From assembly GCA_022844585.1 (NCBI GenBank), contig JALHLM010000065.1, positions 1-16,322 on the forward strand: 16,322 nucleotides of DNA. Reading direction: 5' to 3'. Origin of the DNA: Pirellulales bacterium. GTDB lineage: Bacteria > Planctomycetota > Planctomycetia > Pirellulales > JALHLM01. This document shows positions 1 through 6,257 of this stretch, piece by piece (position 1 is the first letter of the stretch; each line of letters starts with the position of its first letter). A model generated the notes under the pieces. It did not search any database. It was not told the origin of the DNA and saw only the letters and a list, made by a program, of their open reading frames with translations. Position numbers and translations under genes: made by a program.

Positions 1-691
1 GGACGCGTCCCAACCCGCGCCGCGGTTGGTATTGGGAGGCCGGCGCAAGTCGCGTGAGCGCCGCCGGATGCTCCGCAAAAACGACCGTGCGAACGCGATC
101 CGCTCGCAGATACTCCGCGTAACTAAATCCGCCCGGATTGAGCGGCGGCGATGGGACAGCAAAAGCGCCGATGATGCGTAGTCGATCGCCCCCCTCGACG
201 TCGGTCAGCACGCCGTCGACCGTCAATAACGCGCGCCCGGTAACGCGTCTCCAGACTTCGCCGTCGCGGATCCTCGTCACGTCGATTTCCAACCTACTCC
301 GCTCGCCGCGCGGGATGGCGTTCATCGGATCGAACGGCGGCGCCGCCACGCGTCGCGGCGCTTCCCGAGCGATTCCGTCCAGAACCACCGGCGCGTATTC
401 CTCGCGTGCGAATGTGGAAATGTCGTCTGCGTCGAAGTAGCGCCAACGCAGATGATGCCAACCCGCCCCGGCACAGGCGACCGCCGCGAGTAAGTAGATA
501 CAGGCGGTACGGTGCCGCCCCCGCCAGGTGAGCCCCCAGCCGCCGATTGCCAATAGGCTAGCAACGCCTATCCAGACGAAATCCAACGCCGCCCAGCGAT
601 CGAGGGCGATTCCGCACATTAACGCTGCGGCCACGACCACCAGCGGCTGATAACGCGGCGGGCGAGGTATCTCACGCTCTTCCCCCGGCAT
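1..691 (-). CDS. comEC: ComEC/Rec2-family DNA uptake protein, N-terminal part (runs off the left edge)
   Basis: This reading frame is open for 230 codons from an ATG at 691 to the window edge, so the protein is partial. The N-terminus has hydrophobic stretches (about residues 17-32 and 43-85, with small breaks). They are followed by a soluble beta-rich segment ending in GDRLRIIGAF and the motif NPGGFSYAEYLRA, at about residues 191-203. That motif is the hallmark of the DUF4131/ComEC N-terminal domain, normally written as NPGGFDYxxYL. ComEC forms the inner-membrane channel that carries single-stranded DNA during natural transformation; the channel and beta-lactamase-like domains would lie beyond the edge. 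A TGA two codons upstream fixes the start no further out than 691, and AGGTGA just before it is a possible ribosome site. The gene is divergent from the SHD1 gene. Identification rests on motif recognition only. Confidence 0.82.
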   Translation of the reverse strand, partial: MPGEEREIPRPPRYQPLVVVAAALMCGIALDRWAALDFVWIGVASLLAIGGWGLTWRGRHRTACIYLLAAVACAGAGWHHLRWRYFDADDISTFAREEYAPVVLDGIAREAPRRVAAPPFDPMNAIPRGERSRLEIDVTRIRDGEVWRRVTGRALLTVDGVLTDVEGGDRLRIIGAFAVPSPPLNPGGFSYAEYLRADRVRTVVFAEHPAALTRLAPASQYQPRRGLGRV

Positions 692-693
692 AT

Positions 694-722
694 TTCACCT
701 ACCAAGACGCCCAGGCTATACT
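694..722 (+). promoter_or_regulatory. Candidate sigma70-type promoter for the SHD1 gene
   Basis: TTCACC at 694-699 (4 of 6 matches to the -35 consensus) is followed by a 17-base spacer and TATACT at 717-722 (5 of 6 matches to the -10 consensus). Transcription would start near 729 and leave a leader of about 67 bases before the ATG at 797. The -35 box lies immediately beside the comEC start codon on the other strand. Prediction by eye only. Confidence 0.4.
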
Positions 723-796
723 CAGTACACCCAGTTCCGACGCTTACCCGCGCAGACCATCACCGCGCATTATCGCATCCTTGAAAGGCCGCCGCC

Positions 797-1711
797 ATGT
801 CGCGTTGCTTCCCATTGTTCCTCTTGGCTGTGCTGATGTCCGCCCCGCAACTGGCCTTCGCCCGCGAGTGGTCCGACATCACCGGCAAGTACAAAACCGA
901 AGCGGAACTGGTCGCCTTCAACCACGAGAAGGTCGTGCTCAAGCGCGCCGGCAAGGACCTGCTTTCGCTGCCGCTCGACAAACTGAGCCAGGCCGATCGC
1001 GATTACCTGGACACGCTCTCCAAGGATGAGGCGAAAAACACGCCGGAACCGCAGACCTGGACCATGCGCGACGGCACGAACGTCGTGGGGCGCATCGTCG
1101 GCTACGCTCGGAAAGACGTTACGATCCAACGCCGCCGCGCTCGCACCTATGTGAACGACCGCGTGTTCGCCAATCTCCCGGAGCTCTATCGCAAGATGTT
1201 GCCGAAGATCGTGGCCGAATTCGAACAGGTGAAGATCGAAAACGAGCGCGACTTCGAATCCTGGGTCTTGAAGCAGAAGGGCGAGGCCCGCACATTCAAA
1301 TGCGAAGGCGTGATTCTGGAACTCGAAGGGGGCGACGAATACGGCGTGCCGTTTTTCTTCTTCTCGGAAGCCGACCTCGCCGTCCTCAAGCCCGGCTGGG
1401 AAGCGTGGGCGGCCGAGAACGCCGACCCGGATCAACAGGAAGACGCCTCGTTTCACGTGCAGGCACTGGCCGAGGCCTACCAGCGCGACCGCGAAGCGAA
1501 CCAGCAAGTCGCGCAGATGCAGTTGACCCTACAAGCCGTCGACGCCGGCGTCACCAGCCTCTGGGAAGTGATGCTCTACCCCGCCCGAGGACAAGGCTAC
1601 GGCCCGCAATGCGTCGTGGTGGCCGGACGCAATAGCCGCGATGCCCAGGAGAACGCGATGCGCCAATATCCTGGCGCCCGCACCGGCGCGGTGCGACGTG
1701 TGAGTAACTGA
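797..1711 (+). CDS. Secreted tandem SHD1-domain protein
   Basis: The 304-residue protein starts with a clear signal peptide, about residues 1-22, ending LAFA before REW. A first SHD1 (SLA1 homology 1) domain follows at about 23-74: it starts REWSDITGKY, carries the VVLKRAGKD core and ends PLDKLSQADRDYL. A second, more divergent SHD1-like unit at about 87-140 has the pattern TWTMRDGTNVVGRIVGY, a short basic strand, then the F-x-x-L helix (VFANLPELYRKML). The rest, 141-304, is charged with no domain I recognise. SHD1 domains in eukaryotic Sla1 bind NPF-type peptides. In planctomycetes they are abundant in exported proteins of unknown role, so a protein-protein contact outside the cytoplasmic membrane is the best guess. 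The start is chosen because it yields the signal peptide; AAAGG upstream is a weak ribosome site. Confidence 0.85.
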   Translation: MSRCFPLFLLAVLMSAPQLAFAREWSDITGKYKTEAELVAFNHEKVVLKRAGKDLLSLPLDKLSQADRDYLDTLSKDEAKNTPEPQTWTMRDGTNVVGRIVGYARKDVTIQRRRARTYVNDRVFANLPELYRKMLPKIVAEFEQVKIENERDFESWVLKQKGEARTFKCEGVILELEGGDEYGVPFFFFSEADLAVLKPGWEAWAAENADPDQQEDASFHVQALAEAYQRDREANQQVAQMQLTLQAVDAGVTSLWEVMLYPARGQGYGPQCVVVAGRNSRDAQENAMRQYPGARTGAVRRVSN

Positions 1712-1753
1712 ACAGCTTGAAGTTTTTAGCGTTCAGTTTTCATTGATTTCACA

Positions 1754-3286
1754 TCATCGCCGGCAGATGATTGTCGCAGCGCAGTCGGCGATCGCATGAT
1801 CGCGCGTGTGTGCGTCGAGGTGTTCCCGAAGGGCGTCGGCGAGAACTTGGGCTTTGCTCGACCAGGCGCTGCGCATAGCCCGAACGATGCCGCGCGGGCC
1901 GAATAGTCGGCCACGGTCGTCGAGCGCATCGCGGACGCCGCTCGTGGTCAGGATCAAGGCGGCGCCGCGCGGCATGCGGAATTTGCGTTCGCGAGGGCGC
2001 AGTCGGCCGGACATGCCCAGCGGTTGTTCGATGTCGACCAATTCCTTGGCGCCGTTCTCCGTCGCCAGCAGCACGGCCGGATCGCCGGCGACGCTCAACC
2101 GCACTTCGTCCTCGCCGGACAATCGCGCCGCCGCGATCGTGGCCACGGCATCGCCAGCGTCGCGTTGAAATAGCTGCGCGTTCGCGTGCCCCAAGACGAT
2201 TGACGGCGACTCCGTCTGTCGCCACAGCGATTGCAACGACGCGGCGAGCGCCGCCGTGCGCAGGGCGCCGGCCACGCGTCGCCCGTTACATTCGCCCACA
2301 GCGCACCAGGCGCCCGTATCGCGCGGCGCATGCCAGGCATGAAACGCGGCCCCGATCGAAGCCTCGTGCCGCGTCCACCCGGCCAGGGACCAGTTTTCCA
2401 ATTGCGGCGCCGGTCGCTGGTCGCCAATCGTCGAGGTGGCCGCTTCTTGAAGCTGGCTCCGCAAACCCGCGAGCGACTGCGTCTCCGCGAGCAACACCTC
2501 GCGCTCCAACTCCGCGGCAATGCGCCCGGCAATCACCCGCGCCAACGCCAGTTGCCGCGGCCGAATAGGTCGCGGACGGCGGCCGAAAAACCACAGCGTC
2601 CCGAGCGGCATCGTCGACGACACAATCCGCACGCAGATCGCCGCGCCGCACGGTTCCGGCGCTCGCCAGGCCGAGGCCTGCGCTTCCGAATCGATCGCCA
2701 CGGCAACGTCCGACAGCGCCTCCACGTCGGCCGCGGATGATTCCAGCGATCGCGGCGGAGCGAGCAATCGGGAGCGCGGCACGTTCCAGTATGCCCGCAA
2801 CTTCAACTGCATCGTATCGCCGTCGAGCAGATACGCCGCCGCGGAACGAAATCCAAGAATCGCCGCGCTGTCTTTCAAGATGCTCGTCAGCCGGGCCGCC
2901 AGATGTTCGCGTTCATCGCGGTGGGTCGCCACCGGCACGCCCGCGGCCAACTCCGCTTCGCGGCGACGCAGGGCTCGGATCGTCTCGCGCAATTCGCCGG
3001 TCAATCCTTGAATCGCCACGCCCAGTTGGTGTGCCCGAGGGCGATCCACTCTCGGTACGCCCGCGCGGTCGGCCTCGACCGAAGCGGAGAGACGCACCCG
3101 TTGCGCCGATTCGCCACGAGGAAACCCCGGCAACACGTCAAAGTCGTCGACGAGCTCAGTGCGCAATTCCCAGCCCGTGGCTGCGGTAAACGCCTGGTGA
3201 ATCTGCCGGAGCGCCGTCAATTCGCGCGGCTCGGTGAGCGTCGAGGTGTTGATATCCGCCGCGAAAAGCTTGAGTTGGTCGTTCAT
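1754..3286 (-). CDS. GAF plus SpoIIE/PP2C-like protein, probably catalytically dead
   Basis: This 510-residue cytoplasmic protein has an N-terminal helical region with a coiled-coil-like stretch (about 90-118), a GAF-like sensor domain (about 120-262), a linker helix, and a SpoIIE/PP2C-type fold (about 297-508). The fold is recognisable by a GECNG-x-x-VAGAL segment, SVAGDPAVLL in place of the usual NAGHNPPLL, a PLGM segment, and LTTSGV before a terminal segment ending IICR. Active RsbU/SpoIIE phosphatases use metal-binding aspartates in GGDFYD, GDVSGKG, TDG and DD-x-T. Here the matching positions are A314, E332, S449 and C502, so the metal site seems lost. In partner-switching systems such proteins normally dephosphorylate an anti-anti-sigma factor; this copy may instead bind or sense. 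No partner genes lie beside it. It converges on the SHD1 gene with 42 bases between the stops. The start has only a weak ribosome site. Confidence 0.8.
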   Translation of the reverse strand: MNDQLKLFAADINTSTLTEPRELTALRQIHQAFTAATGWELRTELVDDFDVLPGFPRGESAQRVRLSASVEADRAGVPRVDRPRAHQLGVAIQGLTGELRETIRALRRREAELAAGVPVATHRDEREHLAARLTSILKDSAAILGFRSAAAYLLDGDTMQLKLRAYWNVPRSRLLAPPRSLESSAADVEALSDVAVAIDSEAQASAWRAPEPCGAAICVRIVSSTMPLGTLWFFGRRPRPIRPRQLALARVIAGRIAAELEREVLLAETQSLAGLRSQLQEAATSTIGDQRPAPQLENWSLAGWTRHEASIGAAFHAWHAPRDTGAWCAVGECNGRRVAGALRTAALAASLQSLWRQTESPSIVLGHANAQLFQRDAGDAVATIAAARLSGEDEVRLSVAGDPAVLLATENGAKELVDIEQPLGMSGRLRPRERKFRMPRGAALILTTSGVRDALDDRGRLFGPRGIVRAMRSAWSSKAQVLADALREHLDAHTRDHAIADCAATIICRR

Positions 3287-3607
3287 AAGGCTCTTGAGGG
3301 GGACTGCGGCGGGAAATCAGGCGGCCCATCGCCCGCAAGGCCAGCCACGTTTGCCGAGCTTTCGTGCGCGACAAAATCGCCGTCGCCGCTACAGAAAGCC
3401 ATCGGCGCGCAGATTAACGGACATGAAATGACTGCGCAATAGGCCGAATTTAACGCGCCCGGTCTGTCTACTGGTCGGTTTTCGGTCGCGCCGAAATTGG
3501 TCTGGACGCGAAAACGAATCTTGCTACCGTACCCCGCGCGAATGGGATGGATTGTCAACTTAGCTCCCATCGCCGACCGCTTGCCTTCCACATGGAGTCC
3601 AGTCGCG
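3287..3607. other. Intergenic stretch between divergent genes, nothing firm
   Basis: About 320 bases separate the phosphatase-like gene from the lipoprotein gene transcribed the other way, so promoters for both should lie here. I see no convincing sigma70 pair. A TTGACA hexamer on the minus strand (3553-3558) has no -10 partner at the right distance. Reading frames crossing the stretch have no family signature. Confidence 0.4.
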
Positions 3608-4120
3608 ATGCGTGCTTTGGGGCTTTGCCTGTCGGGCGCACTGTGTCTGAACGCGTGGGGTTGCGCCAATCCGGCCCAGCCTCCCTCGCTCGATCCGTTC
3701 CTGGGAAAAACCACGGTGCCGCCTCCGGCCACGGGCCTGGCCGCGCCGCAGAGTTACTATCCGGAGTCCGGCGCGCCGGCCACGCTGCCGCAATCGCGCC
3801 TGCCGGGCAAACGTACCGGCAGCTACGCGCCTAGCGATGAGGCCACGGAAGTAGCGGAATCCTCAGGCGGCTGGAGGGCAAACTCCAGCAGTCGCGTGCG
3901 ATTGGCCAGCGGCACGGTCGAAGACGAAGGTGAAGCACAAACGGCCGACCACGAAGCCGAATCGCAAGAATCCGAAGGCGTGACCCAGGCAGATTTCGAA
4001 CAAGAAGTCGAGCCGAAGCAAGCAGAAACGCCGCGCACCAATCCAATTCGCCGCCGTCCCACGATCACCGCGCGCACCACCGGCGAATACGGCGCGGAGA
4101 TCTCGGCCGCCACCGAATAG
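3608..4120 (+). CDS. Small predicted lipoprotein, acidic and low complexity
   Basis: The 170-residue product opens with a short lipoprotein signal, MRALGLCLSG followed by a hydrophobic run and NAWGC, which puts the lipid-bearing cysteine at residue 19. After it comes a Pro-rich linker with PFLGKTTVPPPATG, a phrase I associate with short exported planctomycete proteins. A strongly acidic Glu/Gln-rich middle (about 100-145) and a basic C-terminal tail follow. There is no enzyme motif, and the function is unknown. The ATG at 3608 is chosen over in-frame starts upstream (such as 3497) because it places the lipobox correctly and has GGAG 10 bases ahead (3594-3597). The next gene is on the same strand 108 bases on, with its own good ribosome site. 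Confidence 0.65.
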   Translation: MRALGLCLSGALCLNAWGCANPAQPPSLDPFLGKTTVPPPATGLAAPQSYYPESGAPATLPQSRLPGKRTGSYAPSDEATEVAESSGGWRANSSSRVRLASGTVEDEGEAQTADHEAESQESEGVTQADFEQEVEPKQAETPRTNPIRRRPTITARTTGEYGAEISAATE

Positions 4121-4228
4121 CACTTGCTGCGATCTACTTTGCACCCTTGATTCCGCCGGACAACATCGCGCCACACCCACCGACCTTGGTCGTTCCCCTG
4201 ACCGAATGTTCTTTCGCGGGAGGCGCTC

Positions 4229-5527
4229 ATGCGCTCTCGTGTCGGGCGATGGGTTTTCGGCGCACTCTGGCTGTCCGCGGTCTGGCGGACGGCAGATGCT
4301 CAGCCCCCGGATGACACGCCACGCGTGGCTCGACTCGTCGAGCGCTTAGGCGACGCCTCGTTCGCGGAACGCGAAATCGCGACAACGGAATTGGCGAGCC
4401 TCGGTCGCGACGTCCGCGCGCAGCTTCAGGCCGCGCTCGATTCGCCCGACGTCGAAGTCCGCATTCGCGCCCGCAAGCTCCTTGAGCTACTGGCCGTGGA
4501 GGGGCTCTGGGCGGGATCGTTCTATACTCCCGGCGTAGGGCCGCGACCGGCGCTTGAGCACTTCGAAGCCATCGCCGCGCAGACCGACAATCGCCTGCTG
4601 CTGGGCGAGCGTTACGCCGGGCTGCCAAACGGACTCGTAAACCTGAGCAACGAGCCACTGCTCTTTTGGGCCGCCATGGACGCCGTCTGTGGGCAGATCG
4701 ACTGCCGCTTCCGAGCGCATTACGAATTGCTGTCACCGGGTCTGGCGATTGTCTCCGGGCGGCGCGGACAGAATCCGCTAGCCTATGCCGGTCCACTACG
4801 AGCACAACTCACGTCGGCGCGCCGCCTGTTTCAGGAAGACTTCGACTACTCGACCGCCGCAGCGGAACGCGAGCATGTCTTTCAGATTCAATTGGAGATG
4901 ATCTGGGAAGACCGCTTTCAACTCGTCGCACATCGCGCGCAGCCGGTCGTGGTGCGCGCGGTAACCGACGACGGGCAACCGGTCGCCTCGGAACAACCAT
5001 CCGGAGGCGCTTGGAATGTCGTGTCCGCCGGCGCACACTACACGAGCGCCACGTTGCGCCTGCATCCGCCGCCCGTCGACGCCACGCGCTTGAAGGAATT
5101 GTCCGTCGCCTGGGAATTAATTGCCGTAGGCGACATGGCGGAGGTTGAATTCGATCCGCGCCAAGATCGCGAAACGCATTTCCAGGACGACGCCGGAATC
5201 ACGGTTACCAACTGCCGCCAGGAACCAGGCGGGCGCGTGGAACTGGAACTGACAATCGTCCGCGACCTGCCGATTCCGGACCCGCAGGAAATTGTCTTTC
5301 AAGAGAATCGTATTTCGCTGCTTGACGCCAACGGCGAGCGCTATCGTCGCCACGGGCAAAGTCACGCGCTCACGCCGGAGGGAGCGCTATATAAGCTCAC
5401 CTTCATCGCACCGAGTTCCAACAGCGAACCGGCGCTCCTGCAAGTGAAATACCCCCGAATCCGCTCCCGCCGTGCTCTGGAACTCGTGTTCCACGACGTA
5501 CCTTTGCCGCACGCTCGGCCCAAGTAA
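4229..5527 (+). CDS. Secreted protein with N-terminal HEAT-like helices and an unknown C-terminal domain
   Basis: The 432-residue product begins with a signal peptide (about 1-24, ending ADA before QPP). At about 30-92 it has paired helices of HEAT-like type: a VERLGDASFAEREIATTEL helix pair, then SPDVEVRIRARKLLELL. In planctomycetes this unit often heads exported proteins that carry an unrelated second part. The remaining 340 residues look beta-rich, with two spaced cysteines near residue 150 (CGQIDC), and I recognise no family there. The start is well supported: GGGAGG at 4218-4223 sits 5 bases ahead. A hairpin plus T-rich tract follows the stop. The function is unknown; a periplasmic or surface role is inferred from the signal peptide. 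Confidence 0.75.
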   Translation: MRSRVGRWVFGALWLSAVWRTADAQPPDDTPRVARLVERLGDASFAEREIATTELASLGRDVRAQLQAALDSPDVEVRIRARKLLELLAVEGLWAGSFYTPGVGPRPALEHFEAIAAQTDNRLLLGERYAGLPNGLVNLSNEPLLFWAAMDAVCGQIDCRFRAHYELLSPGLAIVSGRRGQNPLAYAGPLRAQLTSARRLFQEDFDYSTAAAEREHVFQIQLEMIWEDRFQLVAHRAQPVVVRAVTDDGQPVASEQPSGGAWNVVSAGAHYTSATLRLHPPPVDATRLKELSVAWELIAVGDMAEVEFDPRQDRETHFQDDAGITVTNCRQEPGGRVELELTIVRDLPIPDPQEIVFQENRISLLDANGERYRRHGQSHALTPEGALYKLTFIAPSSNSEPALLQVKYPRIRSRRALELVFHDVPLPHARPK

Positions 5528-5528
5528 T

Positions 5529-5562
5529 AGCCCACTCCGGGGCTTAACCCATCGTTTCTTTT
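5529..5562 (+). terminator. Possible weak terminator after the HEAT-like gene
   Basis: AGCCC at 5529-5533 can pair with GGGCT at 5540-5544 across a 6-base loop. Ten bases later comes TTTCTTTT (5555-5562). The stem is only 5 base pairs and the T tract is not adjacent, so this is a modest candidate. Confidence 0.3.
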
Positions 5563-5603
5563 CGTAGAACGAAAGGCGACGGTGGAACCGCCGTACGCAA
5601 TCA

Positions 5604-5674
5604 ATCGGGTAGCAGGTGGGGATGCCCCCGCCGTCCTGCAAACCACCGGAAACACTCTTCGTATCCGGCGGTTT
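5604..5674 (-). ncRNA. Group II intron domains V and VI
   Basis: Domain V (5641-5674) is exactly 34 bases long, the canonical size. A 9-pair helix (contiguous on both strands) contains a CGC triad whose central G faces a U, as in the catalytic triad. A two-U bulge, a short second helix and a GAAGA loop follow; the loop is one base longer than the usual GNRA tetraloop. Domain VI (about 5604-5640) has GCAGG/CCTGC and GGGG/CCCC stems and an A at 5610, 7 bases from the proposed 3' end, the expected place for the branch point. It follows directly after the stop codon of the maturase fragment, the usual arrangement. Confidence 0.72.
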
Positions 5675-6000
5675 CTATTGGGTTTGCAACTTGGCGAAGT
5701 GCTGAACGAGGTGGACAAGGCCGGATTTTTCGAACCAACGATTCAACATCGCTGTGGCGGATAGGGGACGGCCGGCCTTGCGCCACCAGCCCTTTCCCGA
5801 TCAGGCCAGCGGCCATGCGCGCCAGGCTGCTAGGCCGAGGTCACGCAGAAACGTGGCGATCGCGTAGCGGCGTTTCCGCTGCATGAGACGGAAGCATCGC
5901 AGCCGGCGGCGGATCCACTGGTCCAGTTCGGAAACAGCGAGATCTTCCGGGTAAATTGGATTCCCTTCCTTCAGCGCCCGCCGGATTTGCCAACATGGGT
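5675..6000 (-). pseudogene. C-terminal fragment of group II intron reverse transcriptase/maturase
   Basis: One minus-strand frame, ending at the TAG of 5675-5677, reads ELDQWIRRRLRCFRLMQRKR, then ATFLRDLGLAAWRAWPLA, then an in-frame TGA, then SGKGWWRKAGRPLSATAM and RWFEKSGLVHL. This is the maturase-domain tail of group II intron-encoded proteins, whose hallmark is LDxWIRRRLR followed by SGKGWWR, WF and GL. The TGA falls between LA and SGKG, where the family has an ordinary residue. The reverse transcriptase fingers and palm are absent upstream, where the sequence passes into domain I of the intron. The left limit of the similarity, about 5990-6000, is approximate. It is not expected to be functional. 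Confidence 0.78.
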
Positions 6001-6009
6001 GTCTGGATG

Positions 6010-6199
6010 ACGATCGGGCGTCGGCGTCGATTGCCGCCTTACCCCATCATGCCGGCCTGATATCCGATTCCTGTTCGTCGCTTCGCCCGCAGCTTTCTTC
6101 AGATTCCACCTCGCGATGGACGCCTTTGCCTACGGCCCCCGGTTCATCACGGCCCGCAGAGAACTCCCATCTCCAAGGAACACAATCTGCGTAGCGCAC
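6010..6199 (-). ncRNA. Remnant of group II intron domain I (5' end)
   Basis: The stretch starts GTGCGC (6199-6194). Reading down the minus strand it contains GGCAAAGGCGTCC, CGCGAGGTGGAATCTGAAG and GACGAACAGGAATC in the order seen, as I remember it, in the first 200 bases of many bacterial group II introns. The order and spacing are the evidence, and the comparison is from memory, not an alignment. The right-hand part blends into the maturase fragment near 6000-6040, which is the probable deletion junction. Confidence 0.65.
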
Positions 6200-6202
6200 A
6201 AC

Positions 6203-6231
6203 GAAAAAAGCCGAGGTCAGAGACCTCGGCT
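6203..6231 (-). terminator. Rho-independent terminator of the DUF11 gene
   Basis: A perfect 10-pair stem, AGCCGAGGTC (6209-6218) against GACCTCGGCT (6222-6231), has a 3-base loop. On the minus strand it is followed directly by six or more T (6208-6203). It lies 27 bases past the DUF11 stop codon. The group II intron relic begins 4 bases beyond the T tract. Confidence 0.9.
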
Positions 6232-6257
6232 CTTGTTGGTTTTCTGGTTGACCGCGA

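Larger units (their letters stand above)
5604..6199 (-). mobile_element. Internally deleted group II intron (relic, about 0.6 kb)
   Basis: Read on the minus strand, the element starts GTGCGC at 6199, matching the GUGYG 5' end of group II introns. A domain I segment follows with GACGAACAGGAATC (6079-6066), a phrase typical of the 5' ribozyme part of bacterial group II introns. It then jumps to the C-terminal end of an intron-encoded reverse transcriptase/maturase, and ends with hairpins matching domains V and VI. The likely 3' end is CCCGAT at 5604, with a bulged-type A at 5610, 7 bases from the end. An intact intron with its open reading frame is roughly 2 kb or more, so most of domains I-IV and the polymerase part are gone. 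It lies directly behind the T tract of the DUF11 gene terminator, an insertion habit known for group IIC introns. The exact subclass and the 3' boundary are inferred. Confidence 0.8.

Noticed and set aside
770..1507. A 245-codon minus-strand open frame opposite the SHD1 gene
   Set aside because: No motif in the product. The plus strand has a signal peptide and recognisable domains.
3497..3541. A sigma54-type promoter before the lipoprotein gene, suggested by TGGAC and TTGCT
   Set aside because: The GG and GC elements are 17 bases apart; sigma54 promoters need about 10 between them.
5582..5764. A short plus-strand reading frame across the intron 3' end
   Set aside because: It starts with a GTG in the domain VI region and is antisense to domains V/VI and the maturase tail. 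No protein family fits.
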